From Legionella cardiaca (GTDB taxonomy: Bacteria > Pseudomonadota > Gammaproteobacteria > Legionellales > Legionellaceae), in NCBI RefSeq assembly GCF_029026145.1, contig NZ_CP119078.1, positions 1-64,000 on the forward strand: a DNA stretch of 64,000 bases. The letters are read 5' to 3'. Positions within the stretch are counted from its first letter, which is position 1; each line of letters starts with the position of its first letter. The position numbers and the translations under genes were made by a program. Below the pieces are notes generated by a model that was not told the DNA's origin, made no database searches, and worked only from the letters and a program-made list of their open reading frames with translations. This document shows, in pieces, positions 1-9,808 of this stretch.

Positions 1-756
1 GTAGCGCATGAAACGCCTGAGAAAATTTTCAAAGTAATTGTTGATCCTCTAGTTGGTGTAATGCCATTTCAATGCCGTGAAGTAGGCTTTAAATTAGGTC
101 TAAACGATGAACAAATTAAGCAATTTACCCATCTCATGATGGCTTTGGGTAAAATGTTTGTAGAATGTGACTTAAGTCTTTTAGAAATTAATCCTTTGGT
201 GGTCACAAAAACGGATCAATTACTTTGTCTGGATGGCAAAATTAATGTTGATGGCAATGCTCTTTACCGACAACCTAAGCTAAAAAGCATGCGTGATACC
301 ACTCAAGAAGATGAGCGTGAAAACAGAGCGACAGACTGGGAATTGAATTACATTCCTTTGGATGGAACGATTGGTTGCATGGTCAATGGTGCTGGACTTG
401 CTATGGCAACCATGGATGTAATTAAGCTTCATGGTGGTGAACCTGCAAACTTTCTGGACGTTGGTGGTGGTGCTACTAAAGAGCGTGTTAGCGAAGCATT
501 TAAAATCATTTTGTCTGATAAAAATGTCAAAGGAATTTTGGTTAATATATTTGGTGGAATCGTTCGTTGCGATTTAATTGCTGACGGAATTATTGCAGCG
601 GTTAAAGAAGTTGATGTCAAAGTTCCTGTTGTTGTGCGTCTCGAAGGCAATAATGCTCAATTAGGCGCTGATATTTTAAATAAAAGTGATTTAAACGTTA
701 TCGCAGCAGATAGCTTGACCGATGCTGCGAAGAAAATTGTGGCAGCAGTTGCCTAA
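1..756 (+). CDS. sucC: Succinyl-CoA synthetase beta subunit, 5' partial
   Basis: The frame is open from base 1 to the stop at 756, so the gene begins outside the window; about 251 C-terminal residues are visible. The product is the ADP-forming succinate-CoA ligase beta chain, which works with SucD in the TCA cycle in the cytoplasm. Visible family features are a [10 protein letters not shown] stretch from the end of the ATP-grasp part and the CoA-ligase domain with FLDVGGGA and [11 protein letters not shown]. sucD follows after 65 bp, the usual sucCD order. The internal ATG at 61 is not the start because the family sequence continues upstream of it. Identification is secure. Confidence 0.97.
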   Translation, partial: VAHETPEKIFKVIVDPLVGVMPFQCREVGFKLGLNDEQIKQFTHLMMALGKMFVECDLSLLEINPLVVTKTDQLLCLDGKINVDGNALYRQPKLKSMRDTTQEDERENRATDWELNYIPLDGTIGCMVNGAGLAMATMDVIKLHGGEPANFLDVGGGATKERVSEAFKIILSDKNVKGILVNIFGGIVRCDLIADGIIAAVKEVDVKVPVVVRLEGNNAQLGADILNKSDLNVIAADSLTDAAKKIVAAVA

Positions 757-768
757 TTATCATTAGGA

Positions 769-793
769 GCTTTATCGGTAAAAACCGTAAAGC
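769..793 (+). other. Intercistronic hairpin between sucC and sucD
   Basis: GCTTTA pairs with TAAAGC and CGGT with ACCG around one bulged T. There is no T-run, so this is more likely an mRNA stability or processing element than a terminator. Seen in sequence; role inferred. Confidence 0.35.
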
Positions 794-821
794 ATCCTGA
801 ACTTAAATTTCGAGGCTAACA

Positions 822-1697
822 ATGAGTGTATTAGTAAATAAACAAACAAAAGTAATTTGCCAGGGCTTTACTGGTAAACAAGGTACCTTTCATTCTGAAC
901 AAGCTATTGCCTATGGTACTCGCATGGTTGGAGGGGTTACCCCAGGAAAAGGTGGTCAAAACCATTTAGGTTTGCCTGTTTTTAACACCGTGCGCGATGC
1001 TGTTCAAGAAACTGGTGCGGAGGCTTCTGTAATTTATGTGCCTGCGCCATTTTGCAAAGATTCAATTCTTGAAGCAGCCGAAGCGGGTATTAAATTAATT
1101 GTTTGTATTACTGAAGGTGTGCCTGTTCTTGATATGTTACAAGTTAAAGTATATTTAGAGAATAATACCCAAGCACGCTTAATTGGTCCTAATTGTCCAG
1201 GTATCATCACTCCCGGAGAATGTAAAATCGGTATTATGCCTGGTTCAATTCATTTACCTGGTAAGGTGGGTATCGTGTCGCGATCTGGTACACTAACTTA
1301 TGAAGCAGTTAAGCAAACAACAGATAAAGGCTTTGGTCAAAGTACTTGTATCGGAATAGGAGGAGACCCCATTCCTGGTACTAGTTTTATTGATGCATTG
1401 GCGCTCTTTGAAAAAGATCCACAAACAGAAGCCATTATTATGGTTGGCGAAATCGGTGGTTCGGCAGAAGAAGAAGCAGCAGAATTTATTAAGGCACACG
1501 TCAAAAAACCAGTGGTCTCTTACATCGCTGGCGTTACTGCACCCGCTGGTAAGCGCATGGGGCATGCAGGAGCAATCATTTCTGGAGGAAAGGGAACTGC
1601 TGCAGAAAAATTTGCTGCTCTTGAAGCTGCTGGTGTTAGAACAGTACGCTCACCTGCGGATCTGGGTGATGCGATTGCTGAAGTTACTGGTTGGTAA
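822..1697 (+). CDS. sucD: Succinyl-CoA synthetase alpha subunit
   Basis: 291 residues, full length for the family. The alpha chain binds CoA and carries the phosphohistidine intermediate of succinate-CoA ligase. Visible features: N-terminal CoA-binding Rossmann part with [11 protein letters not shown] and GGVTPGKGG, a [14 protein letters not shown] stretch, and the [14 protein letters not shown] segment containing the active-site histidine near residue 246. It lies 65 bp after sucC and is presumably co-transcribed with it. The ATG start gives the canonical N-terminus [18 protein letters not shown]. No anomalies. Confidence 0.98.
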   Translation: MSVLVNKQTKVICQGFTGKQGTFHSEQAIAYGTRMVGGVTPGKGGQNHLGLPVFNTVRDAVQETGAEASVIYVPAPFCKDSILEAAEAGIKLIVCITEGVPVLDMLQVKVYLENNTQARLIGPNCPGIITPGECKIGIMPGSIHLPGKVGIVSRSGTLTYEAVKQTTDKGFGQSTCIGIGGDPIPGTSFIDALALFEKDPQTEAIIMVGEIGGSAEEEAAEFIKAHVKKPVVSYIAGVTAPAGKRMGHAGAIISGGKGTAAEKFAALEAAGVRTVRSPADLGDAIAEVTGW

Positions 1698-1710
1698 GAA
1701 CCGTTCCTAA

Positions 1711-1740
1711 CTCAAGCCTTGAAAATTATCAAGGCTTGAG
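1711..1740 (+). terminator. Stem-loop after sucD
   Basis: A perfect 12-bp stem CTCAAGCCTTGA / TCAAGGCTTGAG with a 6-nt loop lies 14 bases after the sucD stop. The following GTTTGCTC is only weakly T-rich, so termination may be inefficient. It probably ends the suc operon. Confidence 0.6.
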
Positions 1741-1835
1741 GTTTGCTCATTGCATGAAGCTTCCTCGCTACACTCCAGATGACGTGACCGCTCTTGTATT
1801 CTCTCACAAGCCGCCGGATAGTAAGATAAAAGAAT

Positions 1836-2540
1836 CTATTTTTTAAACTTTTTCTTGATCACTTCATCAAACAAAACCTTTTTATCATCTGTTAATTCAT
1901 TGCGGCGTAAAGTCATCATTTCTTCAATACTTCCCTGGATACACTCAGGCGTTAAGCGGTCCGTAATTAATACTCCATTGAGATGATCAATTTCATGCTG
2001 AAGAACTCTGGCATAAAATCCACTTTCGTTAGTTTGATGTTCCATTCCTTGTTCATCAAAATAGCTAAGTATAATTTGTTGATAACGGGGTACTTTACCA
2101 GCTTTGCTGGCTACTGAATAACAACCTTCAAAATCATTGAATATACCAGCACGTTCTACTCCCTGATAGGAAGGATTAATTAAAATATGCATCGGATAAA
2201 CTTTTACATTATCACGCAGCAAAGCGGCTTCTTCGGGAATATAAATAGCAATAATTTGGGTATGATGATTGACCTGAGGGGCAGCAAGACCTACACCACC
2301 CAATTGAAATAATTTTTCCTTCATTGCTTGAATTAATGCTAAATTTTCACTGCTTAAAGGAAAACTAACTACTTTTGCGGGTGTTTTTAGAACATTCGTA
2401 AATTGCTTTTGCTCGATAGTAACAATATTCAGGGCCTGTGTTTGTGAAGTCATAATAAATGTTAATCCTAAAATAAAAAATCTACTGTGAATGACAGTGA
2501 TTTTAAATCGTCTGGCCAGAGCTAAAAATGTAATTGTCAT
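1836..2540 (-). CDS. Peptide deformylase family protein with probable signal peptide
   Basis: 234 residues, longer than typical deformylases (about 170). The three metalloprotease motifs are present: GVGLAAPQ at 82-89, EGCYS at 138-142 with metal-ligand Cys140, and HEIDH at 182-186. Family role: removal of the N-formyl group from nascent proteins. Unusually, residues about 12-36 form a basic then hydrophobic stretch ending in TQA, which resembles a Sec signal peptide; starting at Met30 would remove most of it, but neither ATG has a good Shine-Dalgarno sequence. There is no fmt neighbour, so this is probably not the housekeeping enzyme. Family call is firm; export is inference. Confidence 0.85.
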   Translation of the reverse strand: MTITFLALARRFKITVIHSRFFILGLTFIMTSQTQALNIVTIEQKQFTNVLKTPAKVVSFPLSSENLALIQAMKEKLFQLGGVGLAAPQVNHHTQIIAIYIPEEAALLRDNVKVYPMHILINPSYQGVERAGIFNDFEGCYSVASKAGKVPRYQQIILSYFDEQGMEHQTNESGFYARVLQHEIDHLNGVLITDRLTPECIQGSIEEMMTLRRNELTDDKKVLFDEVIKKKFKK

Positions 2541-2615
2541 CTATTTCATTTATATTCGCTGATTATTTTATAGATAAGAAAGGTAGAAACAGGTAAAGCA
2601 GTATGCATCAGCCAA

Positions 2616-5600
2616 TTATGGTACCGCAACCACCGGTCTTTCATTTGAATCAGGAACCACAGGCTCCGGTAAATCATAACTTCGCGCTGCTTCAGGTGCA
2701 AACAAAGTGTAACGACGCGGTAGTGAGTAAGATTCGGTTGGTGCTTTAGCAGCCGTCTCTAATTTTTGCGCAAGCACTTTATATTTTGGCGTGTAGAGAT
2801 GTAAAGCTGAGAGCAATGACATTATACACTGCGCAATCCATGCAAAGCTTAGAGTATTATAATGATGGTAAGCTAGCATGGTTGCTTTAAAGGAACCTTT
2901 TTTAACTTCTGTAGCAATATCTTCAAGGCGTTTTTCAACGGTCTGTTCACTGTGAGCTATGCGTTTTAAATTATCAATAATTTCAACTTTATTTGCTAAT
3001 GTTCTTGCACTTTCAAAAAAAGAAGTTCCTCTTTGGATAGATTGATTGACTTTACCAAAATAACCATCAAATTCAGCTAGTACTGTACGAACGGCCTCCA
3101 AATGCGAGTATTTAGAAAAATTGCGCCGGTCGAAAGTTCGTACTTCGGCACTCAATAAGGATTTAATCGTCGCATCAATATCTTGAGCTACTTTGGCTTG
3201 TTCAATAATTGCAAGGGATTTAGTCTGTAAAAAATCTTTTAAGGTGTTGTTATATTCATCCCGTGTATGAAGCAGACCAATATAACGAGAGGTAGCTAAC
3301 TTCAGCTCACGAGCAAATGCTTTCTCCGTATAATCGTCAATAAATTTAGCACTAGCGTTTTCTTGATTTTCTTTGACTTTATTAAGATAAGTACTTCTTT
3401 CTTTCACCGCATTAATTTCAAATTGTAGCGAATTATTACAACCTTGGTAATAATTCAAAACCGTTGTAATCATTTGTATAACATTCGCTGTCTGAGGTGT
3501 TTTTTTAGCCTCTGTAGTAACAGGCGTTTCTTGCGAAACTGGTTCAGTCTTGGGACTTTGGGCTTCGGGAATAGATTTTTCTGGCTCAGAAAGGGTTGAT
3601 TCCGTCTTTTCTTGCGTAATTATAGTCTCTTTCTCGCTAGTATCTTCACGCGCGCCCTTAGTATGCGTAGAAGGGGTTTCTGTCGTTACAAAAGGGACTT
3701 GAAAAGTCTGCAAAATATTTTCTACTTCCTTATATTTTCCTTCAGTAGCTCCAGCATCAGGCACTCTTAAATGTTTCTTCTCTTCCCTAATAATAGGCAG
3801 TGCTGCTTCATAGAGTCGAAGTAAACGCTCTTTATTAGATTCAAGCAATGACGTCGGTAAATGAGCCGCCGCAGTGGTGTAACTATCTATTTCTGCCTTA
3901 AGAGCACTGACTAACGCATATTTATCAGTTAGCGTGGCTTTGGCAGGGTCATATTTATCAGTATTTAATTCCTCAACCTTAATCGTTAAGCGCGGATCTT
4001 TGCTGTCGGTTGGAAACATTTGGGCTTTTATCTTTTCACTACGTCTACGCGCGGCCTCAGCACGGTAAGTGATAGGAGCTAAGGTGCTGACAAGAGCAAT
4101 ATGCTCTTGTGAACTTAAGCCAAGGGATTCGAGGAATGCTTGATGGAATTCATCAAGTATAGATTTCATTGGATCAGATAATAACCCTGGTGCTAAGCCC
4201 AGTTTATCTTCCCATGCATCGGTTTCTATTAAAATTCGAACAAAAAGATCATTATTAAGATCTTCTAAGTGAGCAAGAGCTGCCTCATGGCTGAGTTTTG
4301 TAAATTCATTAAGTTTACGTTTAAGCTCTTTGTAGAGACGATACATTGTTGGTGTTTCAAGCAATAACTTAAAGTAAGAATTTGAGTTTTCAACGATACG
4401 TTCAATATTAAGGGTAGCCTGTTTTGCGTATTTATTAACCGTATCCTTGGTTTCTTTAGACAAGCTATTGCCACCTGTCGCTGCTTTAATATGTTCAGGA
4501 ATAAGCGCAAAAGCATGCAATGCATGCCAAAGTCCGCTATATTTAACTGTTTTATCCTGGAATTGAGGTTGTTCTAATTTAACTTCTTCACTGCCTACAA
4601 CGTAATTTTCTTTTTGCTCTATAAACGCTTGGTAAATAACTAAGGCTTTGCTCTTTAATTCTTCTGCAAGTAAGGATAAATGAGGATCAACAGCTAAATC
4701 TTTTGCGAGCTCAAATAGTTCATCCACATGCCCCTTAGCCTGGACAAGATGATAAACATAAAAAATCTGCGTACTCTTCTGATCTAATTTCTCAAGTTGG
4801 ATACAAATGTGTTCCAGGTGATATAAACTATTGAAAATACGCTTTAGAACAGCTACTTGCCTGCTTTCGACAAGCGCAGTATTTTTGTTCTCCATTTCGG
4901 GAAAGGGAACACCCTTCCAAGCGGGTAATAATTTATCTCTTACCGTTTGATTGAAAACACTCGTTAGTTGGGTTAAAGAAGCCCTATAAGCTGCAATGGC
5001 TTTTGAGTAATTAGTATGTTTTATTAAATAGGATGCTCGACTACCGCCACTATTATCTGGAGTCAACACCTGCTCTTTTATGTGGGTAACATATTTTTGT
5101 TTAGCTAGTTCTTGATACTCTTCAGCTTTTACTTTATAAAATTCGGCTAAACTGGTAAACAATCCAAACAGGGCATCCGTGTTGTTTGTATCGAAACAAT
5201 CGATTAAAACCTCTTCTTTCGTTTCTTTCTCTTTTTCGTCTTCTTTGTTATCTTCTTCATCAATATAAGGTTTCTCTGATAGCATATCAACGATAGCTCT
5301 GTCTTGTTGCTCTGCCTTTTTTCGACTAGGCATCTTTTCTACAAGATAGGGTTGAAATTGGCTATATAAGCGGCGCAATTGCTTCTTTACATCGCTATCT
5401 TTAATTTCCGCTAAAGGCTTTTGTCCTGGCTCAGCAAGGATATCCAAAAATTCCTGCAGTGCAATTTGAGCTTCAATGATTTTGGCATATTTGCTTTGAT
5501 AGTATTGGTCCAAAGTATTTGTTTGCTCTAGCGTCAAGGATGCCTGATTACTTACCCAGGTATTTTCAGCATCTTTTGCAAATTGTACCTTAGCAAAGCC

Positions 5601-7610
5601 GTCGGTATCCTGATTCAATTTCAGGTGAAATTCTTGAGTGGCAACATCCTTTTTAAGGGCTGCTTGAAGGATTTTTTTAAAATCGGCAAGGCGTGTAAGT
5701 ACCACAGAGTCTGTTTGGTTATTTAGTCCGCGCCAGGCGCTTGCTAACTGACGAAAAACTCCATTATTATCGATCAAGTTCGCAATAATTAAATTGGTTA
5801 ATTCTGGGTCAATTGTTTCTGCATAAGGCAGTAAATTTTTAAGTTCATTTTTTAATTTTTCTTTAACATCTGGTGGCAGATTTGATAAAGAATATTGTGC
5901 ATATTGAGCATTTTCAATTGCCAATGCAGCTTGACTACTGATCCATATACTTTCAGCACCTCTTGAAGATTGTAAAACAATATGCGCCTTAGCAGGGTCA
6001 ATACCTAAAGCCAGAGCGTCGTTATGTGTAACGAGGGGCATTCTATTTTTGTAAGGAAAAACATTGATATCGGCCTGAGTTTCTACGGAATCAATAATAT
6101 CCTGATTTAATTTAATGTGAAATTCTTGAGTTACAACATCCTTACTGAGAGCTGTTTGCAGTTTTTCCTTAAACTCGGCCAGGCCTGTAAGTGCCACAGA
6201 ATCTGTTTGGCGACTTAGCAAATGCCAGGCGCTGGTCAAATAACGGAAAACACCATTGGTGTCTACCAAATTCGCGATAATTAAATTGGTTAACTCTGGA
6301 TCAATTGTTTTTGCATAGGGCAGTAAATACTTAAATTCATTTTTTAATTGCTCTTTAACATCTAGGGGCAAATTTAATAAAGAATATTGTGCATATTGAG
6401 TATCTTCTATGATAGCGAAGAACTTAGTAAATGCTTGAACAGCAAATTGTTGTTTTGTTAAATTCCACTTTTCGGTGGCAATTCGTTGTCGAATCGGCTC
6501 AAGTCGCAAATCTGTAAAGAGAGCGTCTTCAATGGATAGTAACTCCGCACCTTCTTTGGAGAAATCAACGATTTTTGATACATAAATCCCTAATAATTTA
6601 TAGAAAGGTTTTATATGAGTCATCATCGGTTTAGAGAGTGTCCCGGGTGCCAATAAGGCCTGATCTTCTAACCGATCAGCAAGACTAAACAATCTGGGAA
6701 GCAATTCATATTTTAATCGTCCCATATTGTGTCGAATGACTTGTTGCGAAGAATCATTCGCGTAACCTATTTGTTGTAGACTACTCATGGATAAGGTGAT
6801 GATTTCACGAATAATGCGAATATAATTAAGCGCCCTAAACGACAAAAAGATGTCGCCACTTTGAAGGTTTTCTATTGATTTTAATAAGTAGAAAGCATTT
6901 TCTTGCAACTCATCGAGCTTTGCTTTATCAATTGTTGGCTGATAGGTCGATATTTGTGGTGCATAAGTTTGCAGATAAACCGTGAGCTGTTGGATATAAC
7001 CGGGTAAGACTGCCCCAAAGTGAGCCAGAAAATCATAATCAAAGTTACCCTCATTAGGCTTCATTTGGGCAATAGCAATACCACTGATCAAACCAGCGGT
7101 GCGTCCTATTGGATAATCTTTGAGGGTAGACGTTAGTTCGATTGCTCCATTTTTATGAGCATCTGCATAAGCTTTAATTGGCGCTAATAATTGAATGACG
7201 TGTTGAAGTTCGCTGCCCAAAACCTCATTAAAATCAATATCAAGATGCGTTAATAAGTAACTCGCTTTGTACCCATGTTCAATGGTTTTATAGTAAAGCT
7301 TTGACAAGACCTGCAAAAGTTGTTTTTTATCACTATATCTTAAATTAAGGGATTGCAAGTCTTCGAAAGCTAATTGAGCATGGTAGAGTGCATTGACAAC
7401 TTGTTTGATTTGAACGACTTGTTTGGGTTCATGCTCAAAATTGCTAAAAGGCTCACCTTCGGCATTGATTGCTGTGAAGAAAGGTTTAATTTTTTCACTA
7501 AAATAAGGACCTTTAAGGGAAACAAGAATTTTTCCTCTCAGATTTTTCAAAAAGTTAGCGATGTCTTTTTCTTTAAAGTTATCAAGTAACTCAAGATATC
7601 GTTCTAGCAT
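2616..7610 (-). CDS. Very large helical protein with internal duplication, candidate effector
   Basis: 1664 residues, family not recognised. The protein is rich in Leu, Lys, Glu and Ala and looks almost wholly alpha-helical. Two copies of a block of about 105 residues begin AQYAQYSL or TQYAQYSL and end at KLNQD; their DNA sits 492 bp apart without indels. A Pro/Thr/Glu-rich linker lies at about residues 1290-1360, and a hydrophobic helix (SFAWIAQCIMSLLSALHLY) near residue 1600 could touch a membrane. It is transcribed alone, divergently from pdxH. Large helical proteins of this kind are often Dot/Icm substrates in Legionella, but no translocation signal is proven here. Confidence 0.85.
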   Translation of the reverse strand: MLERYLELLDNFKEKDIANFLKNLRGKILVSLKGPYFSEKIKPFFTAINAEGEPFSNFEHEPKQVVQIKQVVNALYHAQLAFEDLQSLNLRYSDKKQLLQVLSKLYYKTIEHGYKASYLLTHLDIDFNEVLGSELQHVIQLLAPIKAYADAHKNGAIELTSTLKDYPIGRTAGLISGIAIAQMKPNEGNFDYDFLAHFGAVLPGYIQQLTVYLQTYAPQISTYQPTIDKAKLDELQENAFYLLKSIENLQSGDIFLSFRALNYIRIIREIITLSMSSLQQIGYANDSSQQVIRHNMGRLKYELLPRLFSLADRLEDQALLAPGTLSKPMMTHIKPFYKLLGIYVSKIVDFSKEGAELLSIEDALFTDLRLEPIRQRIATEKWNLTKQQFAVQAFTKFFAIIEDTQYAQYSLLNLPLDVKEQLKNEFKYLLPYAKTIDPELTNLIIANLVDTNGVFRYLTSAWHLLSRQTDSVALTGLAEFKEKLQTALSKDVVTQEFHIKLNQDIIDSVETQADINVFPYKNRMPLVTHNDALALGIDPAKAHIVLQSSRGAESIWISSQAALAIENAQYAQYSLSNLPPDVKEKLKNELKNLLPYAETIDPELTNLIIANLIDNNGVFRQLASAWRGLNNQTDSVVLTRLADFKKILQAALKKDVATQEFHLKLNQDTDGFAKVQFAKDAENTWVSNQASLTLEQTNTLDQYYQSKYAKIIEAQIALQEFLDILAEPGQKPLAEIKDSDVKKQLRRLYSQFQPYLVEKMPSRKKAEQQDRAIVDMLSEKPYIDEEDNKEDEKEKETKEEVLIDCFDTNNTDALFGLFTSLAEFYKVKAEEYQELAKQKYVTHIKEQVLTPDNSGGSRASYLIKHTNYSKAIAAYRASLTQLTSVFNQTVRDKLLPAWKGVPFPEMENKNTALVESRQVAVLKRIFNSLYHLEHICIQLEKLDQKSTQIFYVYHLVQAKGHVDELFELAKDLAVDPHLSLLAEELKSKALVIYQAFIEQKENYVVGSEEVKLEQPQFQDKTVKYSGLWHALHAFALIPEHIKAATGGNSLSKETKDTVNKYAKQATLNIERIVENSNSYFKLLLETPTMYRLYKELKRKLNEFTKLSHEAALAHLEDLNNDLFVRILIETDAWEDKLGLAPGLLSDPMKSILDEFHQAFLESLGLSSQEHIALVSTLAPITYRAEAARRRSEKIKAQMFPTDSKDPRLTIKVEELNTDKYDPAKATLTDKYALVSALKAEIDSYTTAAAHLPTSLLESNKERLLRLYEAALPIIREEKKHLRVPDAGATEGKYKEVENILQTFQVPFVTTETPSTHTKGAREDTSEKETIITQEKTESTLSEPEKSIPEAQSPKTEPVSQETPVTTEAKKTPQTANVIQMITTVLNYYQGCNNSLQFEINAVKERSTYLNKVKENQENASAKFIDDYTEKAFARELKLATSRYIGLLHTRDEYNNTLKDFLQTKSLAIIEQAKVAQDIDATIKSLLSAEVRTFDRRNFSKYSHLEAVRTVLAEFDGYFGKVNQSIQRGTSFFESARTLANKVEIIDNLKRIAHSEQTVEKRLEDIATEVKKGSFKATMLAYHHYNTLSFAWIAQCIMSLLSALHLYTPKYKVLAQKLETAAKAPTESYSLPRRYTLFAPEAARSYDLPEPVVPDSNERPVVAVP
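5607..5918 (-). repeat. Internal gene duplication, copy 2
   Basis: Encodes the second copy, from AQYAQYSLSNLP to FHLKLNQD, 164 codons downstream of copy 1. Similarity resumes weakly after it (GAESIWISSQAALAIEN versus DAENTWVSNQASLTLEQ), so the duplicated unit may be longer than the conserved core. Confidence 0.85.
6099..6410 (-). repeat. Internal gene duplication, copy 1
   Basis: Encodes the first copy of a repeat inside the 1664-residue protein, from TQYAQYSLLNLP to FHIKLNQD. It matches copy 2 at a constant 492-bp offset with scattered substitutions and no indels. Confidence 0.85.
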
Positions 7611-7848
7611 TCTGGTCTTAATAGAAGATTGATGCGTTCAAATGATATAGGATCATTATTAAGAAAACATTAACACGACGATAATTTTCATTATTTTACA
7701 GCGTAACCATCTCTAATTTTCGCTCGAAAAATGCTTCATCTTCTAGCCAAGGTTTTGTCAGATAGGAACATTATGGTCTTCTACTGTTGCTGCATCCTAT
7801 TTTTGTATACCATCTAGGGCCCGATTAAGTGATGAGCTTGGAAGGAAT

Positions 7849-8496
7849 ATGAACAATTGGAAAACATTGGCAGATATTCGTCGTGAATATGGTGAGTTAG
7901 TTTTGGCAGAAGAGTCTTTACCTGAAAATCCAATAATACAATTCAAGCTGTGGTTTGAAGAATCCTTGACAGTAGAGAAGAGCGATCCGACCGCTATGGT
8001 ACTTTCAACGGTGGATCATAAAGGGTTTCCAGATTCTCGTGTTGTTTTGCTGAAAGGCTTAGAGGATGATGCGTTTATTTTCTATACTAATTACCAAAGT
8101 ACAAAATCGTTACAGCTCAGCGAAACGCCTTATGCTGCTTTAAATTTTTATTGGCCACAGATGGCACGCCAGATTCGTATTCGTGGGCGTGTAAAAAGAA
8201 CAACTAAAAAACAATCAGACAGTTATTTTGCCACAAGACCATTACCTAGCCAGTTAAGTGCAATTATCTCTGCTCAAAGCCAGCCAATTGATAGCCGGAA
8301 AGCTTTAGAAGAGGCCTTAAATAAATTAATTGCCGCACATGGACAAGAAGCGGTTGTGCGTCCCCAAAATTGGGGGGGGTATTTAGTTATTCCAGATGAG
8401 ATAGAGTTTTGGCAAGGACGGAACAATCGCCTACACGATAGAATCTGTTATTACAAAAAGAAAAATAAATGGAGTTACTGTCGTTTGGCACCATAA
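7849..8496 (+). CDS. pdxH: Pyridoxamine 5'-phosphate oxidase
   Basis: 215 residues, full length. FMN-dependent enzyme oxidising pyridoxamine or pyridoxine 5'-phosphate to pyridoxal 5'-phosphate in vitamin B6 synthesis and salvage. Visible features are the RVVLLKG and [10 protein letters not shown] flavin/substrate segment, the RQIRIRGR strand, and the C-terminal [13 protein letters not shown] signature. The ATG follows GGAAGGAAT, a good ribosome binding site. It is divergent from the giant gene, sharing a 238-bp intergenic region. Confidence 0.97.
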   Translation: MNNWKTLADIRREYGELVLAEESLPENPIIQFKLWFEESLTVEKSDPTAMVLSTVDHKGFPDSRVVLLKGLEDDAFIFYTNYQSTKSLQLSETPYAALNFYWPQMARQIRIRGRVKRTTKKQSDSYFATRPLPSQLSAIISAQSQPIDSRKALEEALNKLIAAHGQEAVVRPQNWGGYLVIPDEIEFWQGRNNRLHDRICYYKKKNKWSYCRLAP

Positions 8497-8729
8497 ATGC
8501 ATTATAAATTTCAAGGTTATTGCCTTACAATTTCCGCGATTTAAATGAATTAATTAATTTGTCAAGAAAGAGTAAAAAATGATCATGCAAAGGCATGAAT
8601 AAACGAGTAGGCGTAGAATGGGGATAAAGAGAAGTGTCATTAGTGTTTAGGAGAATTCGCACTTCAATTTCATGAATGGCAAGAAATAGCGGACTCGATT
8701 TACAAAGACGCTAAAGAGAGGGTATCAAT

Positions 8730-9113
8730 ATGAAAGATATAAATGCGTTGTTACCACATATAAAGTTGCGTTTTGACATTGAACATCCAAATCTTGAAGA
8801 ATGTTATGCTTATGGTTATGAATGCGCTTTGGCAGATATAGGTGAAGAAACTAATCCTTATCGTGAAGGAAGTTCAGAATATGAGCAATGGTCTGAAGGT
8901 TGGTGGGCGGGTTTTTATGGTGAAAAACCCTTGTACCCGCTCGCCGAGGAACTGTTAGAAGCTGATGAAGAAAAAGAGGCTGCTAATGATTACGTCTATC
9001 ATTCATTAACAAATATCGTTAGCCCTAACTTTCTGGCAAAAATGCTTCGCATTACCGGTGCCATTGCCGCCACAGCTGTCGTGGGCTATCAGGTTCTTGA
9101 TTTAGTTGCTTAA
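8730..9113 (+). CDS. RMF/CrpP-like small protein, possibly LetE
   Basis: 127 residues. The N-terminal half contains YGYECALA, NPYREGS and EQWSEGWWAGF, the spacing and residues of the ribosome modulation factor family (GYxxG, PY, WxxGW). The tail is acidic and ends in a hydrophobic helix (AATAVVGYQVLDLVA). In L. pneumophila the transmission-trait enhancer LetE is, to my recollection, a small protein encoded near pdxH, so this may be its orthologue; I cannot confirm by alignment. A GAGAGGG ribosome binding site precedes the ATG. Confidence 0.7.
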   Translation: MKDINALLPHIKLRFDIEHPNLEECYAYGYECALADIGEETNPYREGSSEYEQWSEGWWAGFYGEKPLYPLAEELLEADEEKEAANDYVYHSLTNIVSPNFLAKMLRITGAIAATAVVGYQVLDLVA

Positions 9114-9144
9114 CGCTTCCAATTGAATATGTGAATATAAAATC

Positions 9145-9166
9145 AAAGGCAGGAAATCCTGCCTTT
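9145..9166. terminator. Bidirectional terminator between convergent genes
   Basis: AAAGGCAGG pairs with CCTGCCTTT, with an AAAT loop. It is flanked by A/T-rich runs on both sides and lies between convergent genes ending at 9113 and 9168, so it can serve both strands. Confidence 0.75.
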
Positions 9167-9167
9167 A

Positions 9168-9554
9168 TTATTTAAATAGTTTTAAAACCATACTTCTCAT
9201 TCTCGCTAATTCAGCGGGATTAAATTCTTTATATAATGGGCTGCCAATATTTAAACAGACAGTAACTTCTTCACCAATTCCTTTTAATAAATCGACTCCT
9301 GATAAGCGCAGTAAATGAATATCGTTACGAATTTCTGCAGCCCAATTGTCAAGATACTCCATATTAGTGAAGACTGGCAGAAAAAAATGCTTCTCATGTT
9401 CTAAATAGAGTACTTCAGGCTGCTCAGGATTAGAGTTTTTATCAACGGGTATAATAAAATTCGCTTTAATAAACTCAAGGTAGGCTTTATTGGCCTCGAC
9501 ATTTTCCCCAGAAGAATCCAACGCCTTTTTAATTGCCAATTCAAGCTCATTCAT
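9168..9554 (-). CDS. SseB N-terminal-like domain protein
   Basis: About 128 residues from MNELELAIKKAL. The pattern (helical start, FIIPVDKN strand, FFLPVFTNMEYLDNW, then DLLKGIGEEVTVCLNIG) fits the SseB/SseBN family, best known from the enhanced-serine-sensitivity protein; a biochemical role is not established. In-frame alternative starts lie at 9560 and 9584; none has a clear ribosome binding site. Convergent with the RMF-like gene. Confidence 0.65.
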   Translation of the reverse strand: MNELELAIKKALDSSGENVEANKAYLEFIKANFIIPVDKNSNPEQPEVLYLEHEKHFFLPVFTNMEYLDNWAAEIRNDIHLLRLSGVDLLKGIGEEVTVCLNIGSPLYKEFNPAELARMRSMVLKLFK

Positions 9555-9808
9555 AATCATTTGACCAAGATAAAAAAGGCACATTATATCTAATTTAGTG
9601 CTTAATTACCGCAAAAAGGTCACAATACTCTGATGGATATACATTTAGAGAGAAAAATGCTAAGTTGCATATCGAGCAATGTGTTGAAATAATTGTCGAT
9701 AGCAGTATAATGTAGGATTGAATTTTTGCTAATTTAATGACCAACCTACTGTTTTTACATGATTTATCTCGAATTCGTCTTGGATGGAAACGGTAACAGA
9801 GTGAATTT

